From Candidatus Melainabacteria bacterium (GTDB lineage Bacteria; Cyanobacteriota; Vampirovibrionia; LMEP-6097), in contig DUDT01000024.1 in NCBI GenBank assembly GCA_005110385.1, positions 1-43,288 of the forward strand: DNA of 43,288 bases, written 5' to 3'. The first letter of the stretch is position 1. Each line of letters begins with the position of its first letter. The notes beneath the pieces are model-generated. The model was given only the letters and a program-made list of their open reading frames with translations, did not search any database and was not told the DNA's origin. Shown here piece after piece: positions 8,149-16,699 of this stretch. The translations under genes and the position numbers were made by a program.

Positions 8149-8799
8149 TTATTTTAATTGCTGTAATATTTTATTTTTAATTTCATAAATGTTACTTTCA
8201 TTAGGCTTTTCTTCTGTCTTGATCAGCATTTGTAAACTCGGATGTTCGAAGCAATTCTCTGCAAAGTCAAAAGCCATTACCGCATAAGGTTCATTAATTT
8301 CCCTTGCGTGATAAAACTTAGCCATACCGTAGAAATCAATGAAGTTATCATTTACAAAAAACTGTTTTTGCTGCAAGGGTTTACAAATTAACTTCCCCTC
8401 TTGATTCTGCAAATCAAGAGATTTAATATGATGCTTAACTTTTGCGTTACCTTTAACACCTGATGCGAACTGGGTTCCAGCTGGAGCGCCAGCAGCTAAG
8501 CCAGTAAAAAGATCAAGGGCTAGGGCCGAAGCAAATTTTAGATGAGAAGATGATTCAACTTCTGGTTTAACTAAAGCTAATATTCTAATTTTATCTCCAG
8601 ATACTTCATATTGAGGATCATGCGTTTTTGAAGTTGATTTGAAAAATTTTTTCTCGTAATCATCACTGAGAGCAGCATTAACGAATTTAAAAGTAAAAGA
8701 ATCTTCGCTCTGGCTGAGATTCGCTGCTATAGCTTGAGGAAGCTGAATTGAAGAGGAAATTAGAATCAAGCAAATCAGTAAAGGTCTACAAGTATTCAT
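8149..8799 (-). CDS. secreted protein of unknown function (paralogue of 7498-8148)
   Basis: Not a family I recognise. A signal peptide covers about residues 1-25 (ending AIAA). The mature part has a hydrophobic Ala/Gly stretch (about 88-107), then KLICKP, FIDFYG, and AVMAFDFAENCF, which line up with the same elements in the plus-strand neighbour. The two stop codons abut with no intergenic base (8148/8149). Both Cys are conserved between the pair. TAGAAT ends 7 nt before the ATG and no Shine-Dalgarno is present. Confidence 0.68.
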   Translation of the reverse strand: MNTCRPLLICLILISSSIQLPQAIAANLSQSEDSFTFKFVNAALSDDYEKKFFKSTSKTHDPQYEVSGDKIRILALVKPEVESSSHLKFASALALDLFTGLAAGAPAGTQFASGVKGNAKVKHHIKSLDLQNQEGKLICKPLQQKQFFVNDNFIDFYGMAKFYHAREINEPYAVMAFDFAENCFEHPSLQMLIKTEEKPNESNIYEIKNKILQQLK

Positions 8800-8806
8800 A
8801 ATAGAA

Positions 8807-8812
8807 ATTCTA
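8807..8812 (-). promoter_or_regulatory. -10 element (leaderless-type)
   Basis: TAGAAT on the minus strand, ending 7 nt before the ATG at 8799. Confidence 0.42.
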
Positions 8813-8881
8813 TCAATTAAGACTTGTACAAAATACTGAAAAACAAGAATCTTTTTAAATAGTTTACTTTACTTATTTTGA

Positions 8882-10210
<1,329 letters not shown>

Positions 10211-10271
10211 TTCTTAAAAAAAATTAAGTATTTTCTCACAGTTCATAATATATATTTTTATTCAGTGCACT

Positions 10272-10317
10272 CACTAGATATAGCGTAGTACTATAGAAAC
10301 TAATCGCATATCTAGTG
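10272..10317 (+). other. long hairpin in the ahcY-sigma factor intergenic region
   Basis: CACTAGATAT (10272-10281) and ATATCTAGTG (10308-10317) are perfect inverse complements. The stem continues inward with GCG/CGC after a single bulged A, and a short TAGT/ACTA helix may form inside the loop. It lies 37 nt before the sigma factor ATG. No T-run follows, so it is not a typical intrinsic terminator; it could be a leader structure of the sigma gene or a protein-binding palindrome. Confidence 0.6.
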
Positions 10318-10354
10318 TATTTACGAAAATGCATGTAGGAGAAATAATTTATAT

Positions 10355-11329
10355 ATGGTAGCTGAAGATAATGATTTTCTAATTGATTTTTTAGATAAAC
10401 AATTCGATGGTGAGTTAACCGAAGAAGTAGAGGTAGGTGCAGTAGAAGTTCAGTTGGCGGAGATTAAAGCTACTAAATCTGATGGCTCAGAGGACTCTAT
10501 AAAGCTCTATCTTAAAGAAATAGGTAGAATCTCTCTACTTACAGCGGAGCAAGAAATTCAACTCGCTAGAGAGATTTTAAAGGGTGGTAAAAGTGGTGAT
10601 GACGCTAAGCGTAAATTAGTTCAGGCTAATTTAAGATTGGTGGTTAGCATTGCGAAGAAGTATTTAAATAGAGGACTTTCTTTTCTGGATTTAATTCAAG
10701 AAGGTAATTTAGGTTTAATTAGAGCTGCTGAAAAATTTGATCATGAAAAAGGTTATAAGTTTAGTACATATGCGACTTGGTGGGTGAGACAGGGTATTAC
10801 AAGGAGTCTCGCTGATAAGTCTAGAACTATCAGAGTCCCAGTACACATGGTGGAGACTATTAATCGTTATAAACGTGTCTCTAGGCAGCTTTCCATGAAG
10901 CTTAAGCGTAAGGCGACTGATATGGAGCTTGCTTGGGCTTTAGGTGTTTCTATGAAGAAGCTTAAAGAAATAATGAACGCTAATAAAGTTCCAGTTTCTT
11001 TAGAAACGCCATTGGGGAAAGAAGAGGATAGTACGCTATCTGATTTTATAGCTGACGATGTGAAATGCCAGCCGGATACGGTAAGTACTGAAAAGATGCT
11101 TAAGGAGCATATTCAAGAATTACTAAAAGATTTACTTCCACGAGAAGCTGAGGTTCTTAAGCTCCGTTATGGTCTAGAAGACGGTCAAGTACGCACTCTT
11201 GAGCAGGTAGGTAAAGTATTTAATATTACTCGTGAAAGAGTTAGGCAGATTGAGTTTAAAGCTATGAAGAAGCTTAGAGAGCCTAGCAAATCTGCGAAAT
11301 TAGAGTCTTATTTAAGCCAAGTGAGTTAA
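10355..11329 (+). CDS. rpoD: RNA polymerase sigma-70 family factor, primary type
   Basis: Promoter-recognition subunit of RNA polymerase. After a short acidic N-terminus (about 50 aa, no full region 1.1), region 1.2 is seen ([20 protein letters not shown]). Region 2 has [35 protein letters not shown] and the 2.4 helix [16 protein letters not shown]. Region 3 follows, and region 4 ends with the helix-turn-helix [20 protein letters not shown]. At 324 aa it is compact, as in many non-proteobacterial primary or group 2 sigmas; which of these it is cannot be decided here. AGGAG lies 13 nt before the ATG, a long spacing. Confidence 0.93.
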   Translation: MVAEDNDFLIDFLDKQFDGELTEEVEVGAVEVQLAEIKATKSDGSEDSIKLYLKEIGRISLLTAEQEIQLAREILKGGKSGDDAKRKLVQANLRLVVSIAKKYLNRGLSFLDLIQEGNLGLIRAAEKFDHEKGYKFSTYATWWVRQGITRSLADKSRTIRVPVHMVETINRYKRVSRQLSMKLKRKATDMELAWALGVSMKKLKEIMNANKVPVSLETPLGKEEDSTLSDFIADDVKCQPDTVSTEKMLKEHIQELLKDLLPREAEVLKLRYGLEDGQVRTLEQVGKVFNITRERVRQIEFKAMKKLREPSKSAKLESYLSQVS

Positions 11330-11332
11330 AAT
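11327..11332 (+). promoter_or_regulatory. -10 element of pyrH (leaderless-type)
   Basis: TAAAAT overlapping the stop codon of the sigma gene (TAA at 11327-11329). It ends 6 nt before a TTG (11339) and 9 nt before the ATG (11342) of pyrH. Confidence 0.4.
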
Positions 11333-11341
11333 GAAATTTTG

Positions 11342-12064
11342 ATGGAAATTAAGTATAGAAGAGTACTCCTTAAGCTAAGTGGCGAGGCTTTGGTTGGTGA
11401 GGGTCATTTAGGTATATCACCGCAGATTATTGATAGAATCGCAGAGGAAATTTATTTAGTTTCTAGACTTGGAGTCCAAGTTTGTATAGTCGTCGGTGGT
11501 GGAAATATATTCCGTGGTTTACAGAAATCTGCTGAATTAGGCATGGATAGGGCTGCTGCTGATTATGTCGGTATGCTAGCTACCGTTATTAACTGTTTAG
11601 TTTTACAGGGCGTTCTAGAAAAAAGAGGTATAGCGACTCGTGTTCAGACGGCTCTTACTATGAATTCTATAGCGGAATCATATATCAGAAGAAGGGCGAC
11701 TCGCCATTTAGAGAAAGGCAGAATAGTTATATTTGGTGCAGGTACTGGTAACCCTTTCTTTACGACTGATACAGCTGCTTCCTTGAGAGCTACAGAGATG
11801 GACTGTGATTTATTATTAATGGCTAAAAATGGTGTAGATGGTGTCTATGATGATGATCCGTCTCTTAATCCACAGGCTAAGAAATTTGATACTTTAACCT
11901 ATGACGATATTATTACTAAAAACTTAAAAGTCATGGACACCTCCGCTATTGCGTTATGCAGAGATAATAGTATTCCTATCGCCGTTTTTGATTTTGCTCG
12001 CCCTGGTGCGATCAGAGACCTTGTATATGGCATGGAAATAGGTACGCTCGTCAAAAAAGATTAG
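11342..12064 (+). CDS. pyrH: uridylate kinase (UMP kinase)
   Basis: Phosphorylates UMP to UDP in pyrimidine nucleotide synthesis; bacterial hexameric enzyme of the amino-acid-kinase fold. Seen: [12 protein letters not shown] near the N-terminus, [46 protein letters not shown] (acceptor site) and [12 protein letters not shown]. Length of 240 aa is standard. ATG 11342 is chosen; a TTG codon directly before it is in frame. There is no Shine-Dalgarno. It follows the sigma gene by 12 nt, so it may also be co-transcribed. The usual neighbours tsf and frr are absent. Confidence 0.97.
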   Translation: MEIKYRRVLLKLSGEALVGEGHLGISPQIIDRIAEEIYLVSRLGVQVCIVVGGGNIFRGLQKSAELGMDRAAADYVGMLATVINCLVLQGVLEKRGIATRVQTALTMNSIAESYIRRRATRHLEKGRIVIFGAGTGNPFFTTDTAASLRATEMDCDLLLMAKNGVDGVYDDDPSLNPQAKKFDTLTYDDIITKNLKVMDTSAIALCRDNSIPIAVFDFARPGAIRDLVYGMEIGTLVKKD

Positions 12065-12066
12065 TT

Positions 12067-12305
12067 CGAGGACGACGAAAACGCAGAAGATGTAGCTCTG
12101 TACAACCGCATTTCAGAGAGCGATACAGAGCGTACAGTTTCAAGGCTGAGGAGGACGAGTGACCGCAGTGTACTAAAAGTAATTTCCAGCGATGCCGAGC
12201 ATGCGAGACAAGTCTCATATGCGAGCAAGCGGAAATACAAGCTTGATTTATCAAGCTTACATGAGGATCACGAGGACGACGAAAACGCAGAAGATGTAGC
12301 TCTGT
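12067..12305. repeat. nested repeat element between pyrH and hisH
   Basis: The convergent intergenic space is filled with repeated and palindromic sequence. A 35-bp direct repeat occurs without mismatch at 12067-12101 and 12271-12305 (starts CGAGGACGACGAAAACG). GCTCTGTA (12095-12102) pairs with TACAGAGC (12124-12131). An imperfect palindrome spans 12182-12236, with arms ATTTCC/GGAAAT and centre GAGAC-AA-GTCTC. A perfect 8-bp hairpin AAGCTTGA-TTTA-TCAAGCTT lies at 12239-12258. The region looks more GC-rich than its surroundings. No credible protein is encoded. It could be a REP/MITE-like mobile repeat or a structured RNA. Confidence 0.8.
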
Positions 12306-12314
12306 GTCGCTCTC

Positions 12315-13022
12315 TTAGAGGTTTATGAAGTTTTTTAGGAAGGTAAGTCCTGTTTCAGAGCTTTTTTCTGGGTGAAACTGGCAGGCGAATAGATTTTCAC
12401 CATTCCAAATATGGCTAATAAAATCTTCAATGTAGTTAGTGAGCGCGTATTCAAGCTTAGGAAACCTTTTTTCTACACTTTCGTTATTTTTTAAATCTTT
12501 AGCGTGGGCACGATAGCTATGCACAAAGTAAAAATCGCTACTATTTTCTATGTCTTTAAAAAGAGGGTTTTTACTGTTATCTGGTAAGGTTACTTGATTC
12601 CAGCCCATGTGTGGAATTTTAATTTTTTCTTCAGCCTCGGCTTGGCGAATTTTTAAAAAATCAAATTTACGTACGTGTGTTTCAAAGACGTTTAAACCAT
12701 CAACTATTTCAATGCCATGCTCTACAGGACTCTCTGAACTAGAAGCACAAAGAACTTGCATGCCAACACATATGCCCATGAAAGGTACTCCAGATGTAGC
12801 TTTTTGTATAATGCTATCGGCTAAATTAAATTTATGGATTTGATTCATGGCATTTGCGAAACTACCAACACCTGGAAAAATAACTTTATCGGCTTTATTA
12901 ATTTCATCTGGATCAGAAGTCCTGTAGGTACTAGCACCTAGGTGTGCGAAGGAATTTTCTAAGCTGAAAAGGTTTCCCCCACCTTGATAGTCAATTATGC
13001 AAATTTTAGTATTAGGGGGCAT
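12315..13022 (-). CDS. hisH: imidazole glycerol phosphate synthase glutaminase subunit HisH
   Basis: Class I glutamine amidotransferase that supplies ammonia to HisF. The triad is C85 (in GICVGMQ), H217 and E219 (CQFHPEKS). HisH hallmarks include IIDYQGGGN at the start, FPGVGSF, and KIPHMGWNQV. The 235 aa is slightly longer than usual, with extra residues around 115-133. Its start overlaps the end of the batE-like gene by 11 nt, so it is the last gene of the rfaE2-batD-batE operon. No hisF or other his gene is near. Orphan HisH copies in some bacteria serve sugar amidation (WbpG/PseA systems), which is a possible alternative role here. Confidence 0.88.
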   Translation of the reverse strand: MPPNTKICIIDYQGGGNLFSLENSFAHLGASTYRTSDPDEINKADKVIFPGVGSFANAMNQIHKFNLADSIIQKATSGVPFMGICVGMQVLCASSSESPVEHGIEIVDGLNVFETHVRKFDFLKIRQAEAEEKIKIPHMGWNQVTLPDNSKNPLFKDIENSSDFYFVHSYRAHAKDLKNNESVEKRFPKLEYALTNYIEDFISHIWNGENLFACQFHPEKSSETGLTFLKNFINL

Positions 13023-13659
13023 CGGATCTTACTGCTATAAATTTATCACTTTGAAGCCAAGCAATTTGGTTTTCGTATTTAATTTTTGCCCAAGATCCAT
13101 TATTCTCTAATATTTCTATTGGCTGTGCTTTGAATAATTCAAACATCTGCGGATAGCTAGTGTCATTTCCAGCGTAGGTTTCAGTGCTGTTGACACTTAT
13201 AAAAGCAAATTTCTTATAGTGAGTGAGCCAGCTTACATAAGCGGCATTGCCGAGACTTAAGATCAATAGTCCTAGGCATGAATATTTGAGGATAGTGTAT
13301 TTAGATTTTCTGAATATAAGAAATAGTAGATTAAAGGCGATTAAAAGTATCAGTGATTCGCTAACTGTAAAAAACATCGCGGGATATACATCTTTAAGTT
13401 TATTTGCTTTGATTGTTTGGATTGCGTAGTTAATATTATTATTTAACTCTTTATCTCTTGGGATAATGGTTTTCGCTTTGAAGTAATGGGCTAAGGCTTT
13501 AGCGTATTGCTTTTGATGAAATTGGGTATTAGCGAAATTTATTAAAAGATAGGGATTGTTATATTCTTCTATAAGTAGATTTTGATAGATATCTGAAGCT
13601 AGAACATAGTCGTGATTTAGGTAATATTCTTCTGCTTGTTTTAGCTTCTCACTATTCAT
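13012..13659 (-). CDS. batE: BatE-like TPR/SH3 membrane protein
   Basis: Member of the Bat (Bacteroides aerotolerance) group of envelope proteins, whose exact function is unsettled. TPR-like helices cover about residues 1-105 (EEYYLNHDYVLASDIYQNLL and the following repeat), then two transmembrane segments (about 115-135 and 141-160), then a bacterial SH3-like domain at the C-terminus (PIEILENNGSWAKIKYENQI). That order matches BatE. The start overlaps the end of batD by 8 nt. The family call depends on architecture and neighbourhood more than on strong motifs. Confidence 0.78.
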   Translation of the reverse strand: MNSEKLKQAEEYYLNHDYVLASDIYQNLLIEEYNNPYLLINFANTQFHQKQYAKALAHYFKAKTIIPRDKELNNNINYAIQTIKANKLKDVYPAMFFTVSESLILLIAFNLLFLIFRKSKYTILKYSCLGLLILSLGNAAYVSWLTHYKKFAFISVNSTETYAGNDTSYPQMFELFKAQPIEILENNGSWAKIKYENQIAWLQSDKFIAVRSDAP

Positions 13660-15517
13660 AAAGTCTCTTTAAGCCTTTTAAAATTTTCAGAGCTCTCTCT
13701 TTTAAATCACTGCTGATAAGTTCAGCGCCTAAGTTTTCTTTTATACCGTAATTAATTCTATCAGTGTTCTCAATAAATCTATTAAACTCTTCAAATAGCT
13801 CGGGGTCAAGAGCTGGGACTTTATTCTCAATATTTTGCTCAAGATCTATCTGGGTGTAGAGGCTTTTAATTTTATTGGAAATATCACTTACATTTGTATT
13901 TTTTAAAATAAATTTTTCATATTCCTTGAAAGGGAATTTTTCATAGTGCTTTCTCTTAGCTAATTTTCGTATTATGCGAAGGATGCTTGGACTGTAACCT
14001 ATCAAATTTAGAATGATTACTAAGGCTAAAATATAAAGATTGAAATAAGAATCTCTCATCAAGCGAATCAAGAGATTTGGGTCTGATAAAGTGTGAGAAT
14101 AAGCCTGAACACTAGTATCTCTAATGTGGTTAAGCTGCTTACTGCTGCTGAGATTCTTTGCTGAGGCATTATCGGGCTTATCTTCAGTGCGATTATCTTC
14201 CTCTGCTCGATTGTCTTCCTCTTCATTATTGATGCTTGAATTAGATTTTTTTTCTTGAATCTTGATATCAAACTCTTTGCTAGAGATAGTTTCATATTTG
14301 TTTGTTTCTGGATTGAAGATAATGAAAGGGTTACTGCTAAGCTTTAATGAATTTTTTTTACTATTTGGGATTAGAGTACTGTTTAGGCTTATTCTAAACT
14401 GCTCTTTACCAGGGAGTGGGAATGATTGTTTTTTTGATTTATCTTGGTAAATATTATAATCACTTGATTTTAAGAAAAGTTCTTTTAAGTTTAGGTTATT
14501 AGGATTACCATCTCCAGAGATTTCTGTGAAAATACTTAATGGCTCACCATTTATAGCTGAATCCTGTGCTAGGCGATGATTAAGTTTTAAATTGCCGATA
14601 TAGCCTTTAAAGCCTGAGGGTATTGGGGTGGGCAGAGCTTTTACATTTATAGTTAAAGCATTCGTCTTTAAACTCTTCTCTGTTTCAGTACTGAAGCTGT
14701 TATTGAAATTAGCAAATGGGTCAAAGGGATCAAAGTTAGCATCAATCTCTTTTAAAACGCTAACTAAAATTGCTTTCGCGGGGATGCTGACTTGCCCAGC
14801 TTTGACTGGATATAGTGTGTAGGGTAGCTCGTAAATGAAGTAATCTTCACCATTGAAATTTTCTGTGTATTCTTTACTTTTTTCTGCTCTTTTGTGGATA
14901 AAGTTGCTTAAATCAAAGTCTGGGAGCTGTATCTGTCTTAAAGTACCTTTATGGTAGATTTTGAGTTTAAAGATAATTTGTTCGTTGAGGAAGGGATTGT
15001 TTTTATTTACTGAAATAATCGCAAACGGAACTTCTTGCCCTGCTTCTCTAGCTTGGTTTGATATTTCTTGATCTTTTAGAGAACTAGGGTTATTACGCGT
15101 GGCATTATTTTGTTGATAAGTTTCTAAGACTTTGATCTGTAATAAAGCTTTAGGATCATTACTCATATTAGATCGTATCGGCAAAGTGAATATACCTGCT
15201 CTTCTGAATCGCAGTGTATAAGCTAATTGCTTAGTCTGCATGAACTTATTATTTATTATAGTAATGCTTGAACTGCTTTGTCTTGCTACCACGTCGTAGC
15301 TATTAGTATGTAGGGGAAACTTAAGAGCTTCTTCCCCAGAGTTATCTAAGTCGATTATTAGATCAGTACTTTCATCTAAGTAAATAGGGTTCCGTGTTAA
15401 ACTGCCAGTAATAGCAGCTTTAAGTGGTAAAGGAAATAAGCTCGCTGTGATTAAGCTTATTAAAATATATTTTAGAATTCTGCTTTTGAATGTTTTTTGT
15501 ACCATCGGTTCAGGCAT
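13652..15517 (-). CDS. batD: BatD-like oxygen-tolerance envelope protein
   Basis: Large periplasm-facing protein of 621 aa. An N-terminal signal or anchor (about residues 14-34) is followed by beta-sandwich repeats. The BatD pattern is visible: LTRNPIYLDESTDLIIDLDN, then a QLAYTLRFRRAGIFTLPI strand set, then YELPYTLYPVKAGQVSIPA. A low-complexity Asn/Glu/Asp-rich segment (about 415-450) precedes a single membrane segment (about 485-505) and a cytoplasmic tail. BatD normally works with VWA-domain proteins BatA/BatB and a MoxR ATPase. None is in the window, so the partners lie elsewhere or are missing. The start overlaps the upstream rfaE2-like gene by 8 nt. Confidence 0.82.
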   Translation of the reverse strand: MPEPMVQKTFKSRILKYILISLITASLFPLPLKAAITGSLTRNPIYLDESTDLIIDLDNSGEEALKFPLHTNSYDVVARQSSSSITIINNKFMQTKQLAYTLRFRRAGIFTLPIRSNMSNDPKALLQIKVLETYQQNNATRNNPSSLKDQEISNQAREAGQEVPFAIISVNKNNPFLNEQIIFKLKIYHKGTLRQIQLPDFDLSNFIHKRAEKSKEYTENFNGEDYFIYELPYTLYPVKAGQVSIPAKAILVSVLKEIDANFDPFDPFANFNNSFSTETEKSLKTNALTINVKALPTPIPSGFKGYIGNLKLNHRLAQDSAINGEPLSIFTEISGDGNPNNLNLKELFLKSSDYNIYQDKSKKQSFPLPGKEQFRISLNSTLIPNSKKNSLKLSSNPFIIFNPETNKYETISSKEFDIKIQEKKSNSSINNEEEDNRAEEDNRTEDKPDNASAKNLSSSKQLNHIRDTSVQAYSHTLSDPNLLIRLMRDSYFNLYILALVIILNLIGYSPSILRIIRKLAKRKHYEKFPFKEYEKFILKNTNVSDISNKIKSLYTQIDLEQNIENKVPALDPELFEEFNRFIENTDRINYGIKENLGAELISSDLKERALKILKGLKRLYE

Positions 15518-15992
15518 TGTAATTACTACCTAAAAGGGAGATAGATTTAGTACTAGAGTATCCTTGTTCAAAATTAATTAATATAATTTTACAGTTAATT
15601 TCATTCGCTATTTTAAATTCAGGGCATTTTTCATAATCGTTTAAATCATAATCACCGCCTTTCGTATAGATAATCGGTCTTAATGCTGAAAGTAGCTTAG
15701 AAGCAGTGCTTTCACTGAAAATAATTACATGATCCACGGGTTTTAAGCCGAGAAGTAATTCTGCTCGTTCAAGCTCAGAGTTGATTGGGCGATTATCGCC
15801 TTTGAGTTTTTTAACACTGCTATCTGAATTTAAGCCCACTATTAATAATGCCTGTGAGTCTAAAGCTTTAGAGGCTTGTAGATAGCGCAGATGTCCTACG
15901 TGTAAAATGTCAAAACAGCCATTGGTAAGAATTAGAGGCTGTGAGTTCTCGCTTGAGAACTTTTCTAAGTCCTCATCTGTATTAATAATCAT
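15510..15992 (-). CDS. rfaE2: RfaE2/HldE-type cytidylyltransferase
   Basis: Nucleotidyltransferase that, in the family, activates glycero-manno-heptose-1-phosphate for the LPS core. Seen: LTNGCFDILHVGHLRYL with HxGH at residues 31-34, then VGLNSDSSVKKLKGDNRPI, and KGGDYDLN near the end. At 160 aa it is the stand-alone C-terminal domain, without the HldE kinase half. It heads a minus-strand operon with batD, batE and hisH, all overlapping by 8-11 nt. ATG 15992 is chosen over a TTG at 15998. TAAAAT ends 7 nt upstream with no Shine-Dalgarno. The exact sugar substrate is not proven. Confidence 0.88.
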   Translation of the reverse strand: MIINTDEDLEKFSSENSQPLILTNGCFDILHVGHLRYLQASKALDSQALLIVGLNSDSSVKKLKGDNRPINSELERAELLLGLKPVDHVIIFSESTASKLLSALRPIIYTKGGDYDLNDYEKCPEFKIANEINCKIILINFEQGYSSTKSISLLGSNYNA

Positions 15993-15999
15993 ATTCAAT

Positions 16000-16005
16000 A
16001 TTTTA
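16000..16005 (-). promoter_or_regulatory. -10 element of rfaE2-batD-batE-hisH (leaderless-type)
   Basis: TAAAAT on the minus strand, ending 7 nt before the ATG at 15992. Confidence 0.45.
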
Positions 16006-16022
16006 CTTCTTTGAATTGATTT

Positions 16023-16298
16023 TTAAAAACATTTGTCAATTACGCAGTCATTTGCTAATGGACATTCACTAGGACTTAGCATTTTAGCCCATTCTTTACG
16101 AAAACATTCCCTAGATTGAATATAATCTAGGGAGAAATCAAACATCGCTTCCATGGTCATATCATGCTTTTCTGCAAGAGCTTTAAGAGAATAGAATTCC
16201 TCAGTGTAACCTAAAGCTAGGTTTATGTTGAACATTCTCCTGCATATTGGCATGCCAGTCACAGAACAGCTTGTAACTTTAGTGTGTTCGCTTGTCAC
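16023..16298 (-). CDS. small Cys-rich protein of unknown function
   Basis: Encodes 91 aa; I do not recognise the family. It has Cys at about positions 11, 19, 64, 79, 85 and 90, grouped as C-x7-C near the N-terminus and C-x5-C-x4-C at the very end (CPLANDCVIDKC). That could bind a metal or an iron-sulfur cluster. The middle is helical (YTEEFYSLKALAEKHDMTMEAMF). The start is GTG 16298, supported by TACAAT ending 7 nt before it. It is divergent from the Fur-box-controlled feoAB, so a link with iron is conceivable but unproven. Confidence 0.6.
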   Translation of the reverse strand: MTSEHTKVTSCSVTGMPICRRMFNINLALGYTEEFYSLKALAEKHDMTMEAMFDFSLDYIQSRECFRKEWAKMLSPSECPLANDCVIDKCF

Positions 16299-16305
16299 AG
16301 TGACT

Positions 16306-16311
16306 ATTGTA
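16306..16311 (-). promoter_or_regulatory. -10 element of the Cys-rich gene (leaderless-type)
   Basis: TACAAT on the minus strand, ending 7 nt before the GTG start at 16298. Confidence 0.45.
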
Positions 16312-16396
16312 GCAATGAAAATATTTTAAGTTTTCGTTATATATTCCTAAAACAAAGCTTTAATTTTTCTGATAGGGTTTTCTTAATATAAATTGC

Positions 16397-16402
16397 TATA
16401 AT
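16397..16402 (+). promoter_or_regulatory. -10 element of feoAB
   Basis: Exact TATAAT with an extended TGC prefix (TGCTATAAT). Transcription should begin near 16409, just before the Fur box, giving a leader of about 64 nt ahead of feoA. The -35 is weak, as expected for an extended -10 promoter. Confidence 0.6.
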
Positions 16403-16417
16403 TTTCAGCATGCGTTC

Positions 16418-16434
16418 TTGAGAATCATTCTCAA
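16418..16434 (+). promoter_or_regulatory. Fur box of feoAB
   Basis: TTGAGAATCATTCTCAA is a perfect 8-1-8 palindrome containing the 7-1-7 TGAGAAT-C-ATTCTCA form of the Fur consensus. It lies about 10-26 nt downstream of the predicted start of transcription and 38 nt before feoA, a position suited to iron-dependent repression. Confidence 0.85.
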
Positions 16435-16472
16435 TCCTAAATCAAACCTCTAGATAAATCACTCCGTAATTT

Positions 16473-16694
16473 ATGAATCTCAATCAAGTTAAACCAGGGC
16501 AAAGTATTAAGATAGATTTTATTCCAGAAGATCTAGAGCTGAGGCTGTTTTCATTAGGTATAAAAGCTGGTGATAGTGCGGAATGTATATCTCGTAGTTA
16601 TTATGGACCAGTGGTATTGAGAAAAGATCGTGCTTTTAATCAGGTCGCTATCACTCATAGATTAGCTGAGAATATTTCAGTTACAGTTAAATAG
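16473..16694 (+). CDS. feoA: ferrous iron transport protein FeoA
   Basis: Small SH3-like cytoplasmic protein that works with FeoB in Fe(II) uptake. The 73 aa match FeoA: an N-terminal strand with the IKIDFIPEDLELRLFSLGIKAG-type core (residues about 11-32), then VVLRKDRAFNQVAITHRLAENI. feoB begins 5 nt after the stop. The ATG at 16473 has no clear Shine-Dalgarno. Regulation by Fur is indicated by the palindrome upstream. Confidence 0.92.
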   Translation: MNLNQVKPGQSIKIDFIPEDLELRLFSLGIKAGDSAECISRSYYGPVVLRKDRAFNQVAITHRLAENISVTVK

Positions 16695-16699
16695 AGTAG

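Noticed and set aside
12051-12254. 67-aa minus-strand open frame in the pyrH-hisH gap
   Set aside because: It lies inside the repeat element and overlaps the end of pyrH; composition follows the repeats and no family is recognisable.
12259-12271. Thirteen bases ACATGAGGATCAC resembling one half of a phage MS2 coat-protein hairpin
   Set aside because: The complementary half is absent and no phage genes are present; treated as chance within the repeat element.
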